64,000 bases of DNA from a virus, in the IMG/VR virus record IMGVR_UViG_3300027754_000003, positions 1 to 64,000 of that record; one strand, written 5' to 3'. Below, piece after piece: positions 57,369 through 64,000 of the stretch (positions within the stretch are counted from its first letter, which is position 1; each line of letters begins with the position of its first letter). The translations under genes were made by a program, and so were the position numbers. The notes under the pieces were generated by a model. That model saw only the letters and a program-made list of their open reading frames with translations, had not been told where the DNA came from and ran no database searches.

Positions 57369-58045
57369 ATAACTAATGAAGGTTTGCACTCAAACTGGAT
57401 TGGTTTATGCGGTGGTTCGTGGCAATCAATGAATGTACTAATCATCCATTTATCTCCAGAAATTGGAACTCTACCGACATGTGGGTGTGTCCAATACGCT
57501 GGAAATATTGATATGTCCCCTACAGATGCTGGAATAACAATATTGTGTGATGGGAATCCAGTCCCACCACCTACATCAACTGTGTTTAGGTACATGACAA
57601 CACCAAGAACACGCAAATTAATAGGGTTTGAGGACCAAGGGTCACCATCAGTATGTGACCTGTAAAACCCATCTCTTGGGGAGTACCTTTGGAGTCTATA
57701 ACCAGTGTCTTTTAAATCAACATGAAACAACTCAACGTATTCCTGAACGTACAATGCTAAAGCAGAATAAAGACCAACAGTTACTGCATCTTCACATTTA
57801 GTAAATACTGAACTGTTAATACCAAAAGAATCAACAACTGACTTTGAAAAAGAAAAGTCCATAGTGTTTTTTATTTTTGGGTTAAGCCCACCAAGTGTTG
57901 GCCCTGGTGAAAAAAGAGTTTCAAAGTTTTCAAGGCACTTAGTGACTAACTCAGAACATACGTTTTCTGGTATTGCATTTTTAACTACAGCAATAGCAGA
58001 AGATTTTCCAGCAGGGAATTCTATCCTCATTTGATTATCCGTCAT
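57365..58045 (-). CDS. prolyl 4-hydroxylase-type 2OG/Fe(II) oxygenase, 226 aa
   Basis: The product has YRSHTDGDPWSS (His131, Asp133), a strand LRVLGVVMYLNTVDVGGGTG and FPAYWTHPHVGRVPISGDKW (His187 or His189, Lys199). These match P4H-like dioxygenases; a Lys instead of the usual Arg/Lys 2OG residue is acceptable in this family. It may hydroxylate Pro or Lys in a protein, perhaps a tail fibre. Overlaps both neighbours by four bases. Confidence 0.8.
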   Translation of the reverse strand: MTDNQMRIEFPAGKSSAIAVVKNAIPENVCSELVTKCLENFETLFSPGPTLGGLNPKIKNTMDFSFSKSVVDSFGINSSVFTKCEDAVTVGLYSALALYVQEYVELFHVDLKDTGYRLQRYSPRDGFYRSHTDGDPWSSNPINLRVLGVVMYLNTVDVGGGTGFPSHNIVIPASVGDISIFPAYWTHPHVGRVPISGDKWMISTFIDCHEPPHKPIQFECKPSLVI

Positions 58046-58458
58046 GGTATGAATACTAGCGCCGAATCAACGAGATTTCCACCCTTCAAAATTTGGATTA
58101 AAAACTCTCCAGATTCTTCTGGAGTAAACGAACCTATTAGAGAATGTTTGTCCCGTAAAAATGAGTAATAAACACATTCTTTATCCCCGTTAGTCACGAC
58201 TAACTTGCAGTTTTCTACGGTTTCAAAATCGTTCAAATAATCAAACAATATTGGAAATGCGTGGTTAACTTCATCGGGTATATGCATCATAAACCCGTTG
58301 TTAACGGGAACTACTACTACACATGGTTTTGACCTATCAAACTCAATAGATTTTGTTTTTTCCGAATCACCTATTTGGATTGGAAGGCTCCACTCCTTGG
58401 CAAGTTCCTCTGCTTCTTCTAGTTGTTCTTCAGATTGGCAATAAACAATCCTATCCAT
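58042..58458 (-). CDS. hypothetical protein of the oxygenase island, 138 aa
   Basis: The protein is acidic, with an alpha/beta layout: MDRIVYCQSEEQLEEAEELA, then CVVVVPVNNGFMMHIPDEVN and a C-terminal LIQILKGGNLVDSALVFIP. No motif is recognised. It lies between the DUF6065-like and oxygenase genes, so it may serve the same pathway. Confidence 0.6.
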   Translation of the reverse strand: MDRIVYCQSEEQLEEAEELAKEWSLPIQIGDSEKTKSIEFDRSKPCVVVVPVNNGFMMHIPDEVNHAFPILFDYLNDFETVENCKLVVTNGDKECVYYSFLRDKHSLIGSFTPEESGEFLIQILKGGNLVDSALVFIP

Positions 58459-59320
58459 TTTTGTTTTCCTTACGCAGTTTTGTATCTATCTTATTTTGTT
58501 CTGCTTTGTACTTTCCATGAAAATCTTCGTTTCTCCACGCACCATCAAATCCAAGATTATCAAGGAGCGCATACATGGATGAATCTCCTCGTTTTAATGT
58601 TGATTTCTTTGTAGTGTCCTCACGTTTGAATGGGATTACGTGGTACAGAGGGGTTCCTTCTTTAATTACAAACTCGTTATCAACTTTTATATTCAAAACT
58701 ATGTTTGCATGATGGTAATAGTCAGTATTGACAACTCCAGCCATAACTTGGTAATTTTGGTTTGGTTCCCATTGAGGACCTATAAGCAATGATGAGTAGC
58801 CTGGTGCTGTCTTAATAAGCCAAGGATTTAGCAATTTTACATAATTAGATGTTTTTAATTTTCTATCGTTTGCCATTGGACACTCACCAGTTTGGGCAAA
58901 ATTAAACTGATTTTGAGCAACACCCTCGTCTGAAAAGTACTGTTTTTTTTCTTCTTCTGTAAGTACGCCCGTTTCCAATACAGTACTACTGGAGTGGTTG
59001 TATTTAGTATCCCATGTAGCATTTAACTTGCTTATAGGTGGTCGTATGGATATTTCTGCCCACATAGGTATTGTATACCCAGAACGCAAAAAATCTGATA
59101 GACCAGAACACGTACGAAGACTTGCATCTCCCTTTTGTAGTTTTTCATACCACTCTGCAAATTTTGTATTGCTTGCATAAGCGGAAATTGATGGATGATA
59201 AAAATGATTTGTTGGTGGTACCATCAAAACTTCATTTGGTTTAATTTCTGGTATTTGCTCCCAGGTATCTGCTTTTACTAGCCCATCTTCATTATTTTTG
59301 ATTTTTGAAAATAGACGCAT
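58451..59320 (-). CDS. hypothetical protein, DUF6065-like, 289 aa
   Basis: The protein contains WAEISIRPPISKLNATWDTK, GECPMANDRKLKTSNYVKLL, and a PLYHVIPFKREDTTKKSTLK segment like that of uncharacterised phage and bacterial proteins that stand next to halogenases. A family link is tentative. Its start overlaps the halogenase stop by 29 bases. Possibly a scaffold or binding partner of the oxidative enzymes. Confidence 0.5.
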   Translation of the reverse strand: MRLFSKIKNNEDGLVKADTWEQIPEIKPNEVLMVPPTNHFYHPSISAYASNTKFAEWYEKLQKGDASLRTCSGLSDFLRSGYTIPMWAEISIRPPISKLNATWDTKYNHSSSTVLETGVLTEEEKKQYFSDEGVAQNQFNFAQTGECPMANDRKLKTSNYVKLLNPWLIKTAPGYSSLLIGPQWEPNQNYQVMAGVVNTDYYHHANIVLNIKVDNEFVIKEGTPLYHVIPFKREDTTKKSTLKRGDSSMYALLDNLGFDGAWRNEDFHGKYKAEQNKIDTKLRKENKNG

Positions 59321-60770
59321 GTGGAACTCTCTTTCGTTGTAGTGTCATTGACCTTAGTGACGTATAGTGTTGAATTATTGGTTCTCTTGATTGATAAGCA
59401 TCTAGACCCATAGATGCTACTTCTTTTGGTATTAACCCCTGCCCTTGTGCAACGTGCCACAAATGAGGAGTAGCAAATAACTCATAACCAAACCTAGGAA
59501 TATCAGTGTCTAATGGTACTCGTTCTTTCCACAATTCAAGAAGAAAACTCAGTGTATCTGGAATTTTTGCGTTTTTCTGAGCAACCCACATAGCCGAATC
59601 TTCTCTATCTGATATGTAGTGCAATGAAATCATAGTCAGGATGTTATCCATTAAAGAATCAAAGGTTTTTCTGTAATGTTCAACCTGGGCTACTGACGAA
59701 GGTCCAAATGTTGGCAAAATTGCACAAATCATTCTTGCCTGTTGAATTGAGGTTGAAATTGATGTTGCCTCAAGTGGTTCTACAAAGGAGGAAGCAAGAC
59801 CAACGGAAGCACAGTTGAACTCAAAGGAGTGTTTAAAATACCCAGATTTGTATCTGATTATTCTTGCTGGGGTTATTTCCCTACCATATGCTTCAGAGAG
59901 TTCTTTAACGGCCTGATCGTCTGAGCAAAAATCAGATGCAAAGATATAACCATTTCCTCTGCGTTCTTGAGTTGGTATCTCAAACACCCAGCCATTTGCT
60001 AACGCTCGTGCTCTTGTGTATGGTCGGATTTCCCCAGACTCGTCTGGTGGTGTTGGAAATACTGCAGCAGAGTCAGTGGGCAAATAGTCTCTGTACGAAA
60101 TAAAAGTATCTTCTTTAACTAGTTGTGACATCAACATACGTTTAAACCCAGTTGCATCAATATAGAAATCTGCGGCAATGTTTAAACCAGTGTCTGTTGA
60201 AATTGATGTAATAAACCCGTTTTCTGGGTTTCTTTCAATTTTTTCAACAATTCCTTCATGCAACTCAACCCCTCTATCCTGAGCAAGTCGTTTGAGGTAA
60301 TTGTTTAGTTTGAAAGTGTCAAAATGAAATTGATTTGTTGTGTTGTGTTGTTGATGTGGGTCTTCCGTTTGGATAACCTCGTTATCCCATAGATGATCTG
60401 AGTTTACGGCTGCTGTGAGAGGCCACCCGTTTTCAAGTGCAAATGCATAGTTTGAGTAATAGTCGTTTGGCCCAAAGCCACCCTCTGAAACGCTATGAAA
60501 ATAGTCTGGTGTATGATTTGTCCAGTTTTCAAACCTGATTCCGTATTTGTGCGTTGCAGCGCATTCACGAACCATTTCATTAACATCTATACCGTGTGGG
60601 GTAGTAAAGAACTGTTTCCAGTGCTCTGTTGAGCCTTCCCCAACGCCAATTATTCCTATCTTTGCTGAAGATACAACTGTTAATTTGTAGTGTGGAAAAA
60701 AACCACGGGCCATTATCGCAGTAAGTAATCCAGCAGTACCAGAACCAACTATACAAACATGTTTTTGCAT
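59292..60770 (-). CDS. flavin-dependent halogenase, tryptophan halogenase-like
   Basis: The 492-residue product has the FAD motif VGSGTAGLL (8-16), IGVGEGST (41-48), a Lys in the tunnel-lining position (Lys75 in ATHKYGIRFENW), a GWVFEIP segment (260-266) in the position of the halogenase GWxWxIP motif but with Phe replacing the second Trp, and Glu334 in EPLEATS matching the catalytic-type Glu of PrnA. The fold and key residues fit a halogenase; the altered motif could mean a different substrate or a different reaction. The substrate is unknown. Confidence 0.85.
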   Translation of the reverse strand: MQKHVCIVGSGTAGLLTAIMARGFFPHYKLTVVSSAKIGIIGVGEGSTEHWKQFFTTPHGIDVNEMVRECAATHKYGIRFENWTNHTPDYFHSVSEGGFGPNDYYSNYAFALENGWPLTAAVNSDHLWDNEVIQTEDPHQQHNTTNQFHFDTFKLNNYLKRLAQDRGVELHEGIVEKIERNPENGFITSISTDTGLNIAADFYIDATGFKRMLMSQLVKEDTFISYRDYLPTDSAAVFPTPPDESGEIRPYTRARALANGWVFEIPTQERRGNGYIFASDFCSDDQAVKELSEAYGREITPARIIRYKSGYFKHSFEFNCASVGLASSFVEPLEATSISTSIQQARMICAILPTFGPSSVAQVEHYRKTFDSLMDNILTMISLHYISDREDSAMWVAQKNAKIPDTLSFLLELWKERVPLDTDIPRFGYELFATPHLWHVAQGQGLIPKEVASMGLDAYQSREPIIQHYTSLRSMTLQRKRVPHASIFKNQK

Positions 60771-60773
60771 GTA

Positions 60774-61379
60774 CTACCTAAACCAAGAAACAATTGAATA
60801 CTTTACTTCCTCGCTGTTTTCTCCAACAGGGTTAGCGTAATGGAAATACGGAAAGTTACTTGGGAACAAAACTACAGAACCAGCCTTTGGTTTTACTGTC
60901 ACATTAAGCAACGGGAATGTAAGTTCTCCACCATCACTAACGTCATTTACAAATCCAACAAGACTAAATACTCTCCCGTTATCTTGGTGGTGGTCAACAT
61001 GGCCCCGATATTCAGCGCCAGAACCATACTTAAGAATTCTGTAACCTTCGTTTGTTGATACTTCAATATTGAATGAATTTCTGTAATGCCAAATAACTTT
61101 TTCTAATTGTTCAGTAATATCTTGTGCGGATTTAGCCAAAGGTATTACTCTTTCAACTTGGATATTGTCAACTGGAGACATTAATGGAGAAAGTTCACAA
61201 CCTTGTGAAGAACGGTACGAACTTGTTGTTGCGGTGCTTTCTCCGCCAGTTTGCGACCTAAACCATTGGACATATCCCCAATCTTGTTTACATTCTCCTT
61301 CTAAAAGTTCTATAAAGTTTGATGGTTTAAAAGCATTCTCATACACGTATATACATGTACCAAGTTCAATTGGTTTCAT
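60774..61379 (-). CDS. 2-oxoglutarate/Fe(II) oxygenase-like protein, 201 aa
   Basis: The core shows EYRGHVDHHQDNGRVFSLVG (His127, Asp129), a strand FVNDVSDGGELTFPLLN, then AGSVVLFPSNFPYFHYANPV (His180) and EEVKYSIVSWF with Lys193. This is the P4H/2OG pattern. It starts just before the halogenase by a few bases, so the two are co-transcribed. A partner role in making a hydroxylated, halogenated product is possible. Confidence 0.8.
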   Translation of the reverse strand: MKPIELGTCIYVYENAFKPSNFIELLEGECKQDWGYVQWFRSQTGGESTATTSSYRSSQGCELSPLMSPVDNIQVERVIPLAKSAQDITEQLEKVIWHYRNSFNIEVSTNEGYRILKYGSGAEYRGHVDHHQDNGRVFSLVGFVNDVSDGGELTFPLLNVTVKPKAGSVVLFPSNFPYFHYANPVGENSEEVKYSIVSWFR

Positions 61380-61394
61380 TTTGTTAGTCTTTCG

Positions 61395-62855
61395 TTAGGA
61401 ATCTATGTCTTTGATTATAGTCACGTTTGAGTTGGGTATGTGCGTAGAAATGTTTCTTGTGAAAACAACAAGGGTTCCAGGGGCTCCAGGGTTTCCACTA
61501 GCGCCAGGGTTTCCAGGGTTTCCAGAGTTTGCTGTCCCACCAGTACCACCTGGGTAGGTAGGGTTGTGATTTGCTACGGTTCCTGGGGTATGACCAGTGA
61601 CGTTGTGGGTATTGGCGTTATGACCACTGACATTGTGGGTATTAGCGTTATGATTAGCGACATCGTGGTGATTAGCGTTATGACCACTGACGTGGAAGTG
61701 GTTTGCATGGTGTCCATCTTGTGCAGCAACATGTTTTGTGTGTGAGTGACCTTTATGCGTTGGGTGACCAGCGTTATGCGCTGCGTTTCCTGCAGTATGG
61801 GCTGCTGGTCTATGGTGCGCTGGGTTATGGGTTTTTGGGGGAGTTGCACGAATAACGGTTGAAGCGTTATGAAGCGCTCCAAGGAAATGACTAGGGTTAT
61901 GGTATGGGTTTCCAGGAACTGTATGTGGGTGTTGGTGGTTTGGGTTTGAATATGGATGATTTGAAGCAGCAATATGCCACGCAATTGCTCCGCCTTCTGC
62001 ATGATTTGCATAAGCCCCACTACCAGAATCATGGTGGTTTGCAGTAGCCCCACTACCAGAATCTGAATGGTTTGCAGTAGCCCCAGTACCAGCATCCGTA
62101 TGGTTTGCAGTCGCTGGGTTTAAGTTTGCAGTACCAGCAACTGTTGTTCCAGCATTTCCTGCTACTCCAGCATTTCCAGAAGTGCCAGAAGTACCCGATG
62201 CTCCAGTAGTTCCCTCGCTCACAAAAGTTCCACTCCCAGTAATGTTGTTTGCAACAATAACCACTGAACCACCTGCTTGACCAAACGACCCACCAGTTCC
62301 CTTTAATCCCTTTGTCCCAGCAGTTCCAGCGTTTCCAGCAGTTGCGCCGCCTGCTGGTGAAGGAGCCGCTCCGCCTGGATTTGCAGTTCCGTCTGCTCCG
62401 TCTGCTCCGTCAGAACCAGCAGTTCCTTTTGTTCCAGGATACCAACGCTTAACTTGCAACCCAGTTTGACGTACTCCATAAATAAGTGAGTCGTAATCAT
62501 CAATAGAAGCAATAGATGCAATGCTTCCGTCAATAGCATCGGCAGAATTGTATCCAGCAGTCCCGTCATCACGAGTCATCACGCTTCCAGCAAGAACAGA
62601 CGTTGTCTGCGAGGTTCCGCTTGGCATACCTACTGTGCCACTGTTAGCAAGCGTTCCTTTTACAAATATCTTAAATCCGTTTGTGAATAACGTAATTCCG
62701 CTATTTACAGTCAGGTTGTTGTAGTACATATCTCTAGAAATAGTTTGATTAGTAGATATGACAACATTACCGTCAGCACCGTTTCCAAATAATTTTAACG
62801 CTCTGTCGTTTTGAGCAGTCTTGTTTGAAGGTTTGTTGAGTCTAATTTTTTTCAT
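61395..62855 (-). CDS. tail fibre-like protein with collagen-like and His-rich repeats
   Basis: The 486-residue product has an N-terminal beta module (25-80) with GNVVISTNQTISRDMYYNNL, shared with the next gene, then Gly-rich collagen-like stretches (about 140-240 and 435-462). Between them lie four 11-residue ATANHxDxGxG-type units (about 248-290) and four 10-residue HNANxHxVxG-type units (about 381-422), with 50 or so His between 250 and 430. The C-terminus ends in a beta strand. It is probably a trimeric fibre; the His units may bind metal. Starts ATG, overlapping the next gene stop. Confidence 0.75.
   Translation of the reverse strand: MKKIRLNKPSNKTAQNDRALKLFGNGADGNVVISTNQTISRDMYYNNLTVNSGITLFTNGFKIFVKGTLANSGTVGMPSGTSQTTSVLAGSVMTRDDGTAGYNSADAIDGSIASIASIDDYDSLIYGVRQTGLQVKRWYPGTKGTAGSDGADGADGTANPGGAAPSPAGGATAGNAGTAGTKGLKGTGGSFGQAGGSVVIVANNITGSGTFVSEGTTGASGTSGTSGNAGVAGNAGTTVAGTANLNPATANHTDAGTGATANHSDSGSGATANHHDSGSGAYANHAEGGAIAWHIAASNHPYSNPNHQHPHTVPGNPYHNPSHFLGALHNASTVIRATPPKTHNPAHHRPAAHTAGNAAHNAGHPTHKGHSHTKHVAAQDGHHANHFHVSGHNANHHDVANHNANTHNVSGHNANTHNVTGHTPGTVANHNPTYPGGTGGTANSGNPGNPGASGNPGAPGTLVVFTRNISTHIPNSNVTIIKDIDS
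61630..61735. repeat. DNA repeats encoding HNANxHxV units
   Basis: About four copies of a 30-bp unit, diverged in places, encode the 10-residue His-rich units of the fibre. They are in frame and of one length, which shows recent tandem growth. Confidence 0.6.
61980..62112. repeat. DNA repeats encoding ATANHxDxGxG units
   Basis: About four copies of a 33-bp unit, upstream (in reading order) of the 30-bp units in the same gene. Confidence 0.6.
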
Positions 62856-63589
62856 TATCCAACCTGCATGTAATAGACAGTTCCACTAGCACAGCCAGTA
62901 CCCCCAGTTACGTCTGTTGATACTGCTGCATTTAAACTTGAATCAGAAGAGATAATTAAGACTACACCACCGCCACCGCCACCTGCTCCTGGAGTTCCAG
63001 GGGCAGAAATGTAAGCAGTGCCTGAAGTTACTGTAATGTACCTAGCAACGACCATAACAACGCCACCACCTGCGCCAGCAGTTCCACCAGCGCCACCACG
63101 AAGAAATGTCGGGGTTGGACTAGCGGCAGATACCGCCCATCCTTTAACTGCTTGGAGTGGTTGTTGGTAATAGATAGAACTACCAAGGGCTGCTGTTGGG
63201 GCAGTGGCGGTTTGTGAGGCACTAGCACCACCAAGACTGTGAGTAACTGATGCCGATGTACCCCCACCTTGTCCTAACGTGCCAGCAGTAGAATAACCAG
63301 TCGTATAACCGATTCTTGCTCCAGGACCAAGTGTTAGGACATTACGAACAAACAACCTATAGCCGTTTGTTGACACGGTAATACCACCAGCAATAGTTAG
63401 GTTTGTATAAAACTTGTCCTCAGTCAAAGAAGTGTTAGCGGAAATTGTTGCATCACCGTCTGAGCCAGAACTGTAAATAGGGTCAGGAACATTAATGTAA
63501 TCAACTACATCAGTCCATGTACTTGAGATTGTAGATGTACTTTCCGCAGTTGATATTGTCGTTCCATTTAAGCGAACGAACGATGCCAT
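62855..63589 (-). CDS. tail fibre-like protein, paralogue of the N-terminal part of its neighbour
   Basis: The 244-residue product shares the N-terminal module of the gene downstream (DGDATISANTSLTEDKFYTN, LTIAGGITVSTNGYRLFVRN), then has Gly-rich and Thr/Ser-rich beta segments (GAGGGGGGVVLIISSD near the end). It lacks the His-rich part. Duplication of the module within the locus is likely. It overlaps both neighbours by one base. Confidence 0.7.
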   Translation of the reverse strand: MASFVRLNGTTISTAESTSTISSTWTDVVDYINVPDPIYSSGSDGDATISANTSLTEDKFYTNLTIAGGITVSTNGYRLFVRNVLTLGPGARIGYTTGYSTAGTLGQGGGTSASVTHSLGGASASQTATAPTAALGSSIYYQQPLQAVKGWAVSAASPTPTFLRGGAGGTAGAGGGVVMVVARYITVTSGTAYISAPGTPGAGGGGGGVVLIISSDSSLNAAVSTDVTGGTGCASGTVYYMQVG

Positions 63590-63951
63590 TACGACTCCTC
63601 AATACCAGTAAGGATAATATTTACTGCTGAGTTAGTACTTGCCGAACCAATGATTTGGTCGCTATTTGTAGCGTTTGCAGTGCTTCCGTTGTTGTTTAAC
63701 ACCAAAGATGTTGAAATGGTTACAGTTTCGTTTGCTGCTAAAGAAAGAACATTTAAGAAGTTTTGTGACGAAGCCTGAGCCACGTTGAGGGGTTTTAGCA
63801 CCAAAGTAACTGTTACAGCACTACCAGTGGTGTTACATAGCAAGATTTGCTTGATGATTGTGGTAGTACTGATTGGCGTGGTGTACAGCACCGTTGATGT
63901 TGTCGTAGTCAACTGGGTTGGCCCAGAAAGACGTTTTTGGGTGACTGGCAT
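63589..63951 (-). CDS. tail-type structural protein, 120 aa
   Basis: The protein is beta- and Thr/Ser/Asn-rich, with STTTIIKQILLCNTTGSAVT and LAANETVTISTSLVLNNNG. Its strand pattern resembles the 109-aa protein at 54565-54894, so both may be decoration or fibre subunits. It ends one base before the next gene. GGAGG lies seven bases before the ATG. Confidence 0.65.
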   Translation of the reverse strand: MPVTQKRLSGPTQLTTTTSTVLYTTPISTTTIIKQILLCNTTGSAVTVTLVLKPLNVAQASSQNFLNVLSLAANETVTISTSLVLNNNGSTANATNSDQIIGSASTNSAVNIILTGIEES

Positions 63952-64000
63952 TACATAACCTCCATATAGAATCTTATTAAGTTATCACGAACTACATTAC
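63952..64000. other. right edge, non-coding leader
   Basis: The last 49 bases hold the GGAGG ribosome site of the 120-aa gene and an A/T-rich stretch. The upstream gene or promoter lies beyond the window. Confidence 0.5.

Noticed and set aside
61440-62100. Regularly spaced short repeats resembling a CRISPR array
   Set aside because: Units are in-frame protein repeats of 30 and 33 bp without unique spacers of constant length, and no cas operon exists; the lone Cas4-like nuclease belongs to the recombination cluster.
1-64000. tRNA or rRNA genes
   Set aside because: I looked for T-loop and anticodon-arm patterns in the few intergenic gaps and found none; gaps are too short for most tRNAs.

Overview
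This window looks like one contiguous segment of a lytic tailed phage of the myovirus type (contractile tail). It holds a complete set for a sheathed tail (sheath, gp19-like tube, gp25-like wedge, baseplate J, gpD-like hub, LysM baseplate protein, tape measure), a large terminase, portal, scaffold and major capsid protein, and its own DNA replication machinery. I see no integrase, excisionase, repressor pair, tRNA, rRNA, IS element or CRISPR array. About 100 genes are tightly packed, most with stop/start overlaps (ATGA, GTGA, TAATG). All are on the minus strand except one. The host cannot be read directly. Several features fit a Gram-positive actinobacterium, perhaps aquatic: no spanins, M15-type (VanY-like) peptidases as endolysin and inside the tape measure, a proteasome-like gene, candidate leaderless promoters, and a Thr/Ser-rich secreted protein of a style common in Actinobacteria. 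This host call is inference.

Layout, read along the minus strand from right to left. (1) 63951-61395: tail-fibre type proteins with collagen-like and histidine-rich repeats. (2) 61379-55235: an accessory island with a flavin-dependent halogenase, four 2-oxoglutarate/Fe(II) oxygenase-like genes, a small cupin, a YkgJ-type Cys-rich gene (the only plus-strand gene) and two unknowns. (3) 55225-51075: membrane, fibre and zinc-ribbon proteins and a large secreted repeat protein. (4) 50995-47603: two glycosyltransferase-like genes, a methyltransferase and an NAD-dependent sugar epimerase, probably a glycan-modifying cassette. (5) 47565-43677: terminase and small unknowns. (6) 43672-41267: lysis region with TM proteins, a lipoprotein and an M15 endolysin. 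(7) 41209-28178: a head and tail morphogenesis run headed by a good sigma70-like promoter: phosphoesterase, proteasome-like Ntn hydrolase, portal, scaffold, capsid, connectors, sheath, tube and a frameshifted tail chaperone. (8) 28175-17809: tape measure and baseplate. (9) 17812-16970: a small membrane protein and an unknown. (10) 16823-2809: replication and recombination (Rep/O-like initiator, DnaC-like loader, DnaB-like helicase, primase, SNF2-like helicase, SSB, family A DNA polymerase, RecA, Cas4/RecB-like nuclease, two more PD-(D/E)XK-like nucleases, SpoVS-like protein). (11) 2805-1: small basic low-complexity proteins, the last running off the window.

The replication genes look like a self-contained lambda-style system: the initiator gene carries four palindromic iterons inside its own coding sequence, followed by loader, helicase and primase. 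The most unusual parts are this internal origin candidate, the halogenase/oxygenase island with its symmetric divergent leaderless promoter, the phage proteasome-like protease next to the portal, the SpoVS homologue, and a tail chaperone extension that needs a +1 (or -2) ribosomal frameshift.
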